From the NCBI GenBank assembly GCA_038503035.1, contig JAVSML010024246.1:767258-831257 (forward strand): a stretch of 64,000 nucleotides of DNA, in the 5' to 3' direction. Under the pieces are notes generated by a model. The model worked only from the letters and a program-made list of their open reading frames with translations, was not told the DNA's origin and did not search any database. Shown here one piece after another: positions 33,837 to 44,159 of the stretch. Position numbers and translations under genes: made by a program. This DNA is from Crocodylus rhombifer (taxonomy: Eukaryota; Chordata; Crocodylia; Crocodylidae). How positions within the stretch are numbered: the first letter of the stretch is position 1; each line of letters opens with the position of its first letter.

Positions 33837-35667
33837 TGTTGCAGTCAGTAGCGGGATTTGAAACCGGTGCAGTTAAGGCTTGACACAACACTTCATTCCA
33901 TTAATGACTGAAAGGCTTTAATAACTATATCACAAACAAGCTATAAAACTAAATGACAGAAAAAGACTCCTCCCCAATATTTAGTAAATAAGCTGTCACA
34001 AAAGTCCTAGCATATGTTAGCTGCAAGAGTGTCTTTCACTAATGTAGGTACGAATAGTTTCAGTCTTTGCAGCCTTTGCTGGGCATGGATCCATCTCTGA
34101 GAGTGATTAGCTAAGTGCAGGTTACAATATTGCAGTGATTTTTTTTTTCTCTCAGAATGCACCTTTTGCCAGCAACTCTGTTTTATTCTCACACTGTTCA
34201 ACTATATAGCTTCAAGGCTTTCTTCTTGAAGGTTGGTTGATTAAAGTCCAAACAAAGCAGATAGGGTGGGACCATCACATTACAATCGCTAACCGATCAG
34301 ATCCTGTTTTGGGTTGTCTAGTTTTGAAACTTGTTTTTGCAACCCTTTGATCAGCCCAGAGGTGTGGGAGCGTGCCTCCCAATGTCCCAAAGATGACAGG
34401 ACAGGGAGAGACTAGGGAAACAGGCCGTACCCCTGGGGGTAAAATGATGGGCCTAGGAAAAGCCAAAAGAGTCTCCTACATCTTAGGAGGAGCTTCAGTG
34501 GCATCTGAAGAGCCACAGCTAATCCTGATGCTGCCGCAGTCACGTTTTAGAAGCATGTGCATGTGGGTGAGCGATCGGCAGCTTCCTGTTTGACCAGAAG
34601 TCCCGTGCTGGCTGTGGAGAAAAAGTGGCATGCCAGGGAGAGCAGACATGGCTATAAGACCCTGTATGCCAGAGAAAGAGGGCACAGCTGTGAGAGCCCA
34701 CACAGTTGGGAGAGCCTACATGCCGGGGGGGAGCAGGCATAGCAGACAGAACCTGCATGCCGGGGAACCAGAGGATATTTTTAGAAGCCTGCACACTCAA
34801 AGGAGTGTCTGGCAACGGGTGCCCAAGGGTGAGACCCCTGGAAGGAGATCAGCAGCATTAGAGCATCCTAAAAGGCCGAGTAGGGATGAGAACCTCCAAT
34901 CGTGAGTGCAGGAATGTTGAGGTTCCGAATACTTCATGTTATTCACGTGTGAGTTTATTGAATTACTGAAGTGCAAACTGACTATACATAGGATACTGTC
35001 CCAAGGTCTTCGGGTAGCCCCTGACCAGTGGCCAGGTTGTACATATTGTAGTCCTTTCTGACCTTTCATTTTTGTTTTGCTTGGAACACCTGGTTGGTGT
35101 AAGGACCCGGTAAGGGGGAGGCAGGAGCCCCAGGAAAATGACCAGCAGTCTTGTCATTTCAAGCAGATTCATCAGGAGCCTTCTGATTAACTAATTAGAC
35201 CAAGTCGTGGCAGGAAAGAATAGAAGGGTGACGCACTGACACAAAGACAGAGAAAGAGCGACTGTCATCTGTTACAAGGGAAGCCCTAATCGGTTGGAAG
35301 TAAGACTCGTGCACCTATGAGTAATGACATGCCAAGGTTGTCATGTACAAAAGGTTACACTTCAATCAAATGGGCTGGGTCTTGACTGACTAAATGCCTG
35401 TTCTGAGAAATATACCTATATCAAGGGCATGTGTCAACAAGGTGGGTACACTCATGTAGGGATATACAGATGTTTATGACTGGCTTAGCATAATCAAACT
35501 TGGGGTATATTTGCAACTAGCACAGCACAGGAGATGAAATCAATTGTGATTGCTTTATTTTTGCATCATTCCAATCATGGTCTTGCATTCTTGTGCAAGA
35601 TGCACTGTTATTTAATTTGGTCATTTAAATTTCATTTCTAAGTCCGGCCAGGCTTTCACAGTCATCA
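33837..35667 (-). repeat. 5' LTR of the provirus, interrupted by a second solo LTR
   Basis: Starts TGTTGCAGTCAG and matches the left LTR over 33837-34362 and 35350-35667. The foreign block 34363-35349 splits it at the GAGG|TTACACTTC point, which is uninterrupted in the left LTR. Outside it at the right lies GATAT, matching the left flank of the provirus. Confidence 0.88.
34363..35349. mobile_element. Solo LTR nested in the 5' LTR
   Basis: The 987-bp block starts TGTGGGAGCG and ends GTCATGTACA, obeying TG...CA, between AGAGG (34358-34362) and AAAGG (35350-35354), a 4/5 duplication. The empty site is preserved in the other LTR (TGAGGTTACAC). The stretch 34620-34780 consists of degenerate units of about 18 bp (TGCC(A/G)GG recurs at 34631, 34667, 34721, 34758). 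Orientation is unknown. Confidence 0.8.
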
Positions 35668-35679
35668 GATATTGATAGC

Positions 35680-36795
35680 TGTGGTGTTCACAGGGTATGG
35701 AAACCTGTCAGAACCCCCCCACCCCTACCCCAGTTGAGGTCAGGTTGACTAAGTTGGATTTCACTCTTTCTGTCCTCATTGCCTCCATAAGTTTGTTTAA
35801 GCCCACAAAAACATACACCTGTTAGGTTGTTAGGCTTGTTAGGTTTCAGAACAAGCTTCCATCCCATTTTAATTGCTCTGCTGTTTCCAGCTCTGCAAGG
35901 CTGAGTACAAGCCATAACGACAAAGCTATTAGCTGTATTCAAACCCCTCAAACTTGTATTTTTCATGACAAATTTCACAAAGTCTTCTTTTTATCCTGAT
36001 GAGGAACAGGAAAATTATATTCCCAAGACTTTATTTTGTGGCATGGGGGAACTGTTTCCTGCCCAGTTGTAATATGTTGGCACTATTCTGCGAATTAACT
36101 ATGCAAAAAAAAGGGGGGGGAGGGGGCTAATTCATTAAGAGCAAACAGAAATCTTAAAAGAGGCTGGGCTGTTCAATTAAGTGGGGGCAACATAGCTTCG
36201 GCTGTGGAGAGCTATTAGATTTTACCACAACTCCAGGTGGTTGTTGGTAGGACCTGCACAGGAAAGTCACAGAGAGTGGTGCATTCGCATTGGAGTGCAG
36301 CCCAGTGAGTGAGAGGGACAGAAACCTTGCTTGTATTTATTGTTTTGTTATGTCTCTAGGTAATCTTTGGCAACTCTTTTTTACTGATAAAACCTTCTGG
36401 CTGCCTGTCCTTTTTCTGTTTAGACTGTAAGCTCCTCCAGGTGAAGAGTGTCCCTATTACATGAGCTGTTTCAATGCCTAATGCAACTGAGTCCCAGTCT
36501 CAGTTGGAACCTCTTCATTATACCAATAATAGTAATAATATAATATAATGCAATAATAATAGTTTTTCAGATTCCCCAATAATCCATGGGGGAAGTTAAA
36601 ATGGCCCTGGGGGGGAGCTATTGGAAGGGAGTCACATAAAAAAAACCTACCAACATAGTGGTGAACATTTTCCTGTGTTCAAGGATCTTTGCTAAGAAAG
36701 GCATGGGTGTAGTTTAGAGCTCCTTTTAAGGTTACTGGATTTGCCCCTGTACAGGCGCTGGAAGCCAATTGTTTCAACAGTGAGTTTTTTAGTGG
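35680..36795. other. Host DNA with an (AAT)n-rich patch
   Basis: No gene was recognised. An ATA/AAT-rich simple repeat is at about 36526-36563. A G-run is at 36113-36125. Confidence 0.5.
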
Positions 36796-36803
36796 TTTAA
36801 ATC

Positions 36804-37130
36804 AGTGGTATTTAAGCTCCACCTCCCCACAAGCTAAATGGCTGACAAGCGGCCAGTCTGTGGACCAGATTGGACCTCCTGTGCTGGAATCGGCCCCATG
36901 CCACCCCACATGCTGGGATCAGGCTCCACACTGTCCTGTGTGCCTCAGCTAATGTGCAGGGACATACTAACTGGCCTGCAAGGCTCCCCATGGGTCTGTA
37001 AATATGGAAGCAGGGGAGTGCCCCCCTTTCCACCAAATTTTCAGACTCATGGTGGGCCCTGTGGGCTGGATGACATAGCTTGGGGGGGCTGGTTCTATCC
37101 CATGAGGCTGGAGGGTTGGAGCACCTATAG
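36804..37130. mobile_element. hAT-type non-autonomous element (short form), TTTAAATC duplication
   Basis: TTTAAATC occurs at 36796-36803 and 37131-37138, a perfect 8-bp duplication. The element starts AGTGGTATTTAAGCTCCACC and ends GGAGCACCTATAG. Its right part (CCAAATTTTCAGACTCATGG, then GTGGGCTGGATGACATAGC) matches the right part of the longer element 38097-38674. No transposase. Confidence 0.82.
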
Positions 37131-37144
37131 TTTAAATCATAATA

Positions 37145-38085
37145 ATAAATAAATGTATCATAATACATACATTTATTTATTTTAAAAACCATGAACTGAT
37201 GGGATTAAGGTCTGTAAAACAGTTACGAGTAGCAAAGATTTACAAAATATTATTTCTCATTTGTCCTTTGATTAGGAACAATTCAGTCCCTCAATGGAAT
37301 CTGTATATTGTTTACAAAAATCTAGAAACAAAATCATGATGTTGTGTAGCAAAAGAGGAAAACTGAGTGTTTCGTATAGTACAATGTTATAAATGTGTGT
37401 GTTTAATCTGGCCCAACAATAATGAAATTTAACAAATGGTAGCTAAAGAATCCAGTTTACCAAGCCTTCTCCTTTGTAAACTTTGGATGTCTTCTGCTTT
37501 CCTTAGAAGGAAGAAAGATCTTAAAGATATTACATCTACAGATGTACAGTATGATTTCAGAGACAGTAGATTAAAAGAACCTTCCTTCAAAGTGTTAACG
37601 ATTTGCTCTGTTTTGTACCCTGCTGTGTCCAGAGAAGACCAGTTCACTTATTAAATACTAAAAGGGCATGAGAATGTTAACATCATTTCTAAAAGGTCAA
37701 GGCTTGTGTAACATTTGGTTACAAATCCATGGACAGCAGTGTAATGCATTGGGAATGACCAAAGAAAGCTGTTGCCAGAATCAAGAATTATGTTATGATT
37801 TTGTTTCCAAAATACAAGGATAAATGAATAGGGGTTGAGAAGATTTAAAATAATTGCTTTTATATTAAATTTTCAAAACACCATCACAAATATAAATAAT
37901 GTGGGTTTCCATGAAAAAAGCAACAGCAGAATAAATAAATGCCAACATATTTTCTGAAAAAGGTTGTTTTTAGACTCCTTCATAATCTAACTTAGTTATT
38001 CACTTTTGAAAAGTGCCCCCCCACTCAATAATTTAGGTTATTTCCTAGTGTTCCACCTAAAACCACTCAACAGATCTCCAGTGGT
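37145..38085. other. AT-rich host DNA, nothing recognised
   Basis: No coding or repeat signal could be supported. Short frames on both strands at 37429-37654 mirror each other and have no domain. Confidence 0.45.
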
Positions 38086-38096
38086 ATGGTATATAC

Positions 38097-38674
38097 CAAA
38101 GGTACTCAACCTTTTGGTCCCACAGGCCAAATTGGTGGTGTGGAGCACATCTGCAGCCGTGGGACCCGGGAGTGCCTCCCATATGCTGTAATTGGGTTGG
38201 GGGTGGGGGGGGGCAGCACAACCACTCCTGCTCCCCATGTGATGGGATTGGGTGCCAACAACCCCCATCTTCTGCCCCCTCACCCCCACCCCGGGAGTCA
38301 GGAATAGGTCCTAAGGGGCCAGCGCTGCCCTTTTGCCCCCCCACACTGGGATTGGGTCCTGGTGGGCTGTTAACCCCCCCTCCCAGTCCCTCATGCTGGG
38401 ATTGGGTCCTGCAGGCATGGTGCCATCCTCATGCAGCCCCCCACACTGGGATTGGGCCTTGGGGCCCAGTGCCACCTCCCACCCAGCTTGCACATTTGAA
38501 TTGAGCACCAGATCTAGTGTGCAGGGTTCCCAGCGGGACTGGAAATTTGGAGGTGGAGAGCAGTGCAACTACTGTCCTGCTGCCAAATTTCTGGATCCAT
38601 GGGGAACCCTGTGGCTGAATGACACAGTGCTTCAGGCTGCATCTAGCCCATAGGCCAGAAGTTGAGTACCTCTG
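38097..38674. mobile_element. hAT-type non-autonomous element (long form) with about 50-bp internal repeats
   Basis: The ends CAAAGGTACTCAACC and GTTGAGTACCTCTG are inverted repeats. The flanks GTATATAC and GTGTACAT agree at 5 of 8 positions, differing only by transitions. Inside, CTGGGATTGGGTCCT recurs at 38346, 38396 and 38446 with weaker copies upstream (about 38241 and 38297), a decaying 50-bp tandem array. It is a longer relative of 36804-37130. Confidence 0.8.
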
Positions 38675-38684
38675 GTGTACATTT

Positions 38685-40970
38685 CTCAACAATGGAAGCA
38701 TGACAGTCTAGACCTGGACCTTGAGAAACTGAAGGTTTAACATCCCATGAAGATTACACTTTTTTCCTCAGAAATACAGAAATGGTGAGCACTTCTAGCA
38801 TGACAGTTGGGGTAGCCTCACCAGTGTTGACCACAACATTGCACAAAAAGGTTCTCTGTTCTCAAAGATGGGAAAATGCTTGTCTCAGTGATGTTGGTCT
38901 CTGTTTCACCAAGGTCACTTGCAGTGTTATGTATAGTAATGGAGGTGCCATTAAAGAATGTAAGGCTACAATTCGTGCTCCCTTTGAATAGCATGCTGAC
39001 TGCAGCAGTTCTGTATTCATTTCATGTGTGTCCAGCGACTCCCATGGCACTACCTGACTAGAAATGCTGCTGTCCCTACTAGGCAGTTGCTTTGGGTGAA
39101 GCAGGAATCAAAGGGTGGTGCAACTACATCACTGAACTTCCCCTGGATCTGCCCCTGGTACCAGGCTTTGACTATCATCAAAGCAGGAAGGGGGATGGGA
39201 GGGACAGTTATTTCCTCAAGCAGCTTGAATGGTGATTAAATCTAATTAGCCCTAAGATGGTGGGGTGGGGGGTAGAGTGTTAGCTCAGTACTTCACAGGT
39301 ACTTGAAGTGGGACATTGGGTTTGTGTTTCTGTAGGATCCCAGGATTCTTGTTCCTGGAGAAATCCAGCATGTTTTTAGCTTAGGAGAAGCTAGCTAATA
39401 TACTATAACTGCTAAGCAGAGGACTGGCAAAGAGGTATGTTGCAAAGGACAATTTCCAAAGGGTTTAAGGATGTGTAAGTTCAAGGAGGCAGGTGCTGGC
39501 TTAACACCAAATAAGAACCCCTTAGTGAGCCAGATTCAGAGATGATAAAGCATAGGAAGGTTTTAAAGTTGTCGAGTCTAATGGTATTGAAGTCCATCAT
39601 ACCCAAGGTCTGTGGCTTGAAGAGGTTTTGTGTTTCACAGATGGCAGAATATTGGTAGATGTGGTGGGTAGCCCCCAACTAGAATAGAGATGCTCCAGTG
39701 TGTTGAGTCAAGGTAGCTGCTCCAATACTGCCACTACATCCTGTTGCTAGGAGAGGATGCATGTCTGAGACCTCATACACACAACATAAAGGGAGGGGTA
39801 TATACTCCCTTTATATTGTGTGTATAATCTCAAACACTTTTATTGGGAGCTAAACAAGAACACAGAGGATATCATTGTGCCCTCTAGCAGTGAAGCTAGT
39901 GAAAGTAGCTGGATAGTAATACTCAGCAAGTACAAGCAATAGAGTTGGTCAACACCTCCTCCCCACAATAGCTGTTTTCTTTTTAATAATGCTTAAGATT
40001 TTTCTTTTCATAAAAAATGAAAAGCCTAATAAAAGAAAATCTTCAGAACAGAAAAAAATAAAGCACATCATATTTCAACATGAGGCAAAATGTTTTAAGT
40101 GGCTACTTCAGACTTGATTCCTAAGAAAGGAAATACTTAACTGAGGAAGAGAGCAGATTTTTTTAATGCAAGTTTTTACAGGATATGAGGGTAAGGAAGG
40201 TCACTTTTCTGAAGTTAGAACCACTATGCAAAAATAGGTATAGTCTGAAATGTGGTGAGGTGTGATGCTCAGTAAGATTTATTTATAGTGCACACATTTT
40301 TTCCATAATTGTATTTCTTGGACACTTCCAGGAGTCTGCATGTACATATGTGTAGCTCTGAAGATCTCATTCATAGAGAGTGGGTCTTAATTGCTGAATG
40401 TGGGAGGTAAAGACACTGAATTCAGAGATCAGATTTTAATAGTTAATTTAAGGAGCAGAAATATGCATAGACGATATCCTAGTCCTAACGTTAATAGTAA
40501 AATCTATGATTTTTGAGAGACGAAGGTTGGCCTTCAGAGAGCAACTATAAGCTTGTAAGAGACAGAAAAATGTTCTTTTAAAAAAAATTTCTTCTTGCCC
40601 TTTACTTTTCCCCAAGTCTTTCAAATATGCAGTTTTATGAATGCATACAAATTTTGTCAATGCCATCCTGAGAAGGCTTGGCCAATCAGGCAGAAACCTA
40701 GTTTATATACCTGGCCTCTGCCTCTCTCTGATTATTTTGCTATGTATTAAATGTTTGATCTGATTACTAATTAAAGGGCAAATGGCATTCTATTCTGCAT
40801 TCATTTCAAAGCCTTGATTTCCTAAGAGGTCTAACAGCAAACAATGTTGACACAGTGCAAATATTAGCATCACTGATATACTGAAGAACCTGCAAACAGG
40901 TTAATGAATATCAGTGTTAACCAGTCTAGGGAGATCAAGGCCAGATACCAGCCCCTAAACTCCTGTAGCA
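38685..40970. other. Host DNA containing a strong hairpin at 39763-39835
   Basis: No genes or known repeats apart from the hairpin listed separately. Confidence 0.45.
39763..39835. other. 73-nt near-perfect stem-loop
   Basis: The left arm (GTCTGAGACC..., 39763-39795) pairs with the right arm (39805-39835, ...AATCTCAAAC). The inner 21 bp (ATACACACAACATAAAGGGA plus G) pair with CTCCCTTTATATTGTGTGTA plus T with one mismatch that would be a G-U pair. The loop is nine bases (GGGTATATA). The size and pairing fit a microRNA precursor, but a tiny palindromic transposon relic is equally possible. No flanking duplication was found. Confidence 0.75.
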
Positions 40971-40974
40971 GATT

Positions 40975-41296
40975 GGGCATTTTTGTATGTTTTGGGATGC
41001 AGCTCCGGGCACTTTAATTAGTGAAATGCACTAATTAAAAGCATCTGTGTGTCACATGTATCAGCATCCCTGCACTGAAAAAATGATGGCAGAGCAGTTC
41101 GAACTAAAGCTCATCAAATGAGTTTTATTTCAAAATGCCCTGCTGCCATTTTTTCAGCAGGGGGATACTGATACATGTGATGCAGCTGATACATGTGACG
41201 CACCTGTGCTCCAGCAGACTCAGTTAATCAAACCTGCCCCAATGCACTGGGTTTCCAACACATGGGAGCAGGCTCCCTGCACATCTATAGGAGCCC
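40975..41296. mobile_element. MITE, family A (copy 2)
   Basis: The left end TGGGCATTTTTGTATG and the reverse of the right end TGGGCTCCTATAGATGTG form an imperfect inverted repeat. The interior matches 32496-32824 in order (CTTTAATTAG.G.AATGCACTAATTAAAAGC; ACTAAAGCTCA; GTTTTATTTCAAA). Near 41160-41200 the phrase TGATACATGTGA is written twice. No coding capacity. Confidence 0.7.
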
Positions 41297-41299
41297 ATT

Positions 41300-43235
41300 G
41301 TGCCTAGTATTAGTTAACCCAATGCAAGCATGGGTTATAGCTGGGAAGGGAGGCAGCAGGCTTGTCCAAACATTTTAGAGTTCAGCAGTCCCAGTGGAAA
41401 TTTAGAGTAGGTGCCATGCTGCTCTAACTTACTCTGTGGGGTCCACTAGCAGCTAGCCTGTAGAAAAGCCAGAATTTGGGTAGGTGCAAAAGTAGCTTAA
41501 TTGCCATTGCTGTTCCCTTTCTCAGAAGGGGCCACACAGAGTCAGGCCTGAGTGAATATCATAATCTCCTATTTACCTCATGGGGCCATTTTCTACAAAG
41601 TTCTTCCGATCCTATTAAGTTCTTCAGTTCCCAATAATGTCAGTGTGAATTTAGGGGATCAGGCCTTTAATGTGCATACAGGCCACTTGATATATAGAAA
41701 CCCTTTGAACCTGATGTAAATTTTACCTTCATAACACATCTTTGGAGTTACCAAATAAAAATGGCATGAAGGCTTGCCTATTGCATTCATGCCTGTTCTG
41801 AAGCAGGTTAGCATGTTTTGGGAGCTGCAATCTTGCCTAGTTAGCTCTCAATGAGCAGGATATGCCAATGAGGTGCTATCATAGGTACATGATAATATTT
41901 TGTTATCTTCTCCAGAAAATTCAGGCCTATGAGAATGCCAGTTGTTCTGCCCAAATTCAGACAACACCCGCGACAAAAACAAAAATAGCCAAAAGTTTTG
42001 ATTTGTACACAGAAAAGACAGAGCCTGTTACTGAGAGTATGAGGAAGAAGTAAAGGAATGAAAATGAAGCTAACCAAGAGAAGTGGGCCTAAGATAAGGC
42101 TGTAAATTGTTTTATACAGATACATACAATAATATTATTCAATAATTATAATGTGTAAGTCTAAAAGCACCAGACCCTGAATGGATGAGTTGTATTTAAG
42201 GAATAACAGTAAGCAACAGCCTCTGTGTGCAAATCCTAAATGCATACATGCTCTTCCCAGGAATATATTAGTATAGTTGTAAAAAGAATATCAAAATGTT
42301 AACTGATTTAAAAAAAAAAGTCCTTTAGGTGACCTTATCCATAGGGCCTTGGTGGAGAATATTCAAGAAATGCTAATTGCTGTACCCAGTTGGAATAATA
42401 GGGGATCAGCTGACAGATAAGCAAGGAACATTTGAAAGTGATAATAGTAGTATAGAAAGTCAGAAATAGATCACATTTTATATTCTTTCTGTATATATAT
42501 TCAGTGGCCAAAAGTTTAAAAAAACAAACATACACAAGGTTGCCTGGAAGCATCTTGGACATTTTCAGAACACTGGGTTCAACAAATCTCAAACTTTTGA
42601 AAATATGAAATAAAAAATAATGAAACCTTAACTCTGGCTGCTGACAATAGCCAGTAAGAATTGTCAACAAATGCAGCCGCTGTATTCACAATGTTAGCTG
42701 TATCAGAATTGCATGGCATATTTGTTGAAGTAGCTTTTCAGTGCTGGGAATGTAATGCAGGGCACTGTGGGAAATTCATGCCCCTACAGTTGATTTACGT
42801 GTATGGGATCAAAGGAAAGAAGTGCTGGTGTGCCTTGAAAAATCCAGTCTGCCTCAGTCTGGTTCTTTGTTGGGAGGGGTGTAGGTAGTGGGGCTCAACT
42901 ACTAATGGTATTTGTCATAGAAAGTGTTGGTGGATGGATAAGTGGGAGATGGGTTTGGTTTTGTGGACTTATTGATGAGTAAGTAAATATATATATATTT
43001 ACATACTATTGTAAATTATGTAAACTACTACACACACACGTACATACCTACATACATACAAACCTATATATGATGTTAGATAACATATTCATGAAAAAGA
43101 AGTGAAGGGTTTGCAAAATTTGGTGGATGTGGTATTCTTTCTCTGGAGTAAGATAAATATTTGACTCAAAGGAAGCTCCTATTCAGTATAGACAGGGTGA
43201 GAGTGTGTGTGTTATAGTAATTGGGTATTTTTGTC
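41300..43235. other. Host DNA; palindromic AT/CA microsatellite at 42982-43055
   Basis: GTAAATATATATATATTTAC (42982-43001) is a perfect 20-bp palindrome, followed by (CA)n and (CATA)n. About 41350-41460 may hold a small hAT-like fragment (CAGGCTTGTCCAAAC). Otherwise nothing was recognised. Confidence 0.5.
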
Positions 43236-43300
43236 TTTGGTAGACTTTTGTTGATCTAACAAAAGATATCACGTTCACCCAAAGAACCTTGTCTGCCTAT
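43236..43300 (-). mobile_element. SINE-like repeat fragment, related to 23837-23937
   Basis: On the minus strand this reads CATAGGCAGACAAGGTTCTT, then a GGGTGAACGTGATATC stretch and TTTTGTTAGATCAAC. This matches the middle of the copy at 23837. Both ends are missing. Confidence 0.7.
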
Positions 43301-43344
43301 GGTCATACTGGGGCATGTACTGGCTGCTTTTTAGAAGGTTGAAT

Positions 43345-44149
43345 TAGAGATGTGAACAGTTAAACAATTGGTCATTTAACCCAGAAGCCCAGTGATAACC
43401 AGTTATAGCATACTGGTTATCATTTAGCACAGGGTGGGGTGCAGTCTGGCAGGGAAGGGGAGAGGAAGGGAAGCCATGTGGAGAGACTTGGGAGAGAGAC
43501 ATCCACTCGGTGGGACAGCAGGGATGGACAGACGAACACCCCTGAACATCCGGGCCGCGTGGTGCGTGACTGGATGTTTGAGACCAGACAGGCACAGCTC
43601 GATAGATCCCAGTACAGCTGCTTGCAGCCTCCTTGTTGCCTGTCACAAGGAGCCTGGGCTCCAGGCAGGCCTCTGCTGCCTGCCACAGATGCAGCACCTT
43701 CTGTTGCTGCAGCTGCCACTGCTGGCGGTGTTCGCAAATGCTCCCCAGCCAGACCTGCAGCAGCTGTAGGGCGTAACAGGGGTAAAGTGGAGGTAAGAGG
43801 GCATGGGGCAGCTCCCCTAGGCCTGCAGCTCAGCTCAAGGGCATGCCTCACCCACTCCCCTGGCCTGTCTGTGCCCAGGTCCAGAGGGGACCTACCTGCC
43901 TTGTTGAGAGACATGGCCCTGGGGAGTCAGAGCCCCCGTCTCTGCCATACCTTGGTGTGTGGGGCTGGGGGGTGGTGACTGGAAGTGCCCTGCTGGTGCT
44001 TGAATGGGAACCAGGTACCCCACAGGCCAGGCAGTAGCACAGAGCAGCCCCACATGGTCCATTCTGGGGGTTATAATACTGATCATTGTTTAACTATTGT
44101 AATTACAATGCGTTAAACAGATTTTTTAAAATCAGTATTTACATCTCTA
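43345..44149. mobile_element. hAT-type element, TAGAGATG ends, perfect 8-bp duplication
   Basis: The 805-bp element starts TAGAGATGTGAACAG and ends with the reverse of TAGAGATGTAAATACTG. GGTTGAAT flanks it on both sides (43337-43344 and 44150-44157). The subterminal parts are AT-rich with TTTAAC/GTTAAAC motifs. The 43440-44040 core is GC-rich and has overlapping long frames on both strands without any transposase motif. It is non-autonomous. Confidence 0.9.
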
Positions 44150-44159
44150 GGTTGAATAT

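Larger units (their letters stand above)
15843..35667 (-). mobile_element. Endogenous retrovirus provirus, minus orientation, heavily nested
   Basis: Two related LTRs (15843-18386 and 33837-35667) bracket retroviral text on the minus strand in the order primer-binding site, gag-like, protease, RT, RNase H, integrase, env region. The host flanks carry the same five bases, GATAT (15838-15842 and 35668-35672). The proline-tRNA-type primer site and the pol motifs point to a gammaretrovirus-like (class I) element. The LTRs differ at roughly one base in five by eye, so the insertion is old. At least ten later elements lie inside. All frames are interrupted, and it cannot encode a working virus. Confidence 0.9.

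Noticed and set aside
38006..38701. Several overlapping Pro/Gly-rich frames
   Set aside because: They follow the 50-bp tandem array of a hAT-type element and are present on both strands.
43420..43978. 164- and 179-codon frames
   Set aside because: GC-rich core of the hAT-type element at 43345, open on both strands, no domain.
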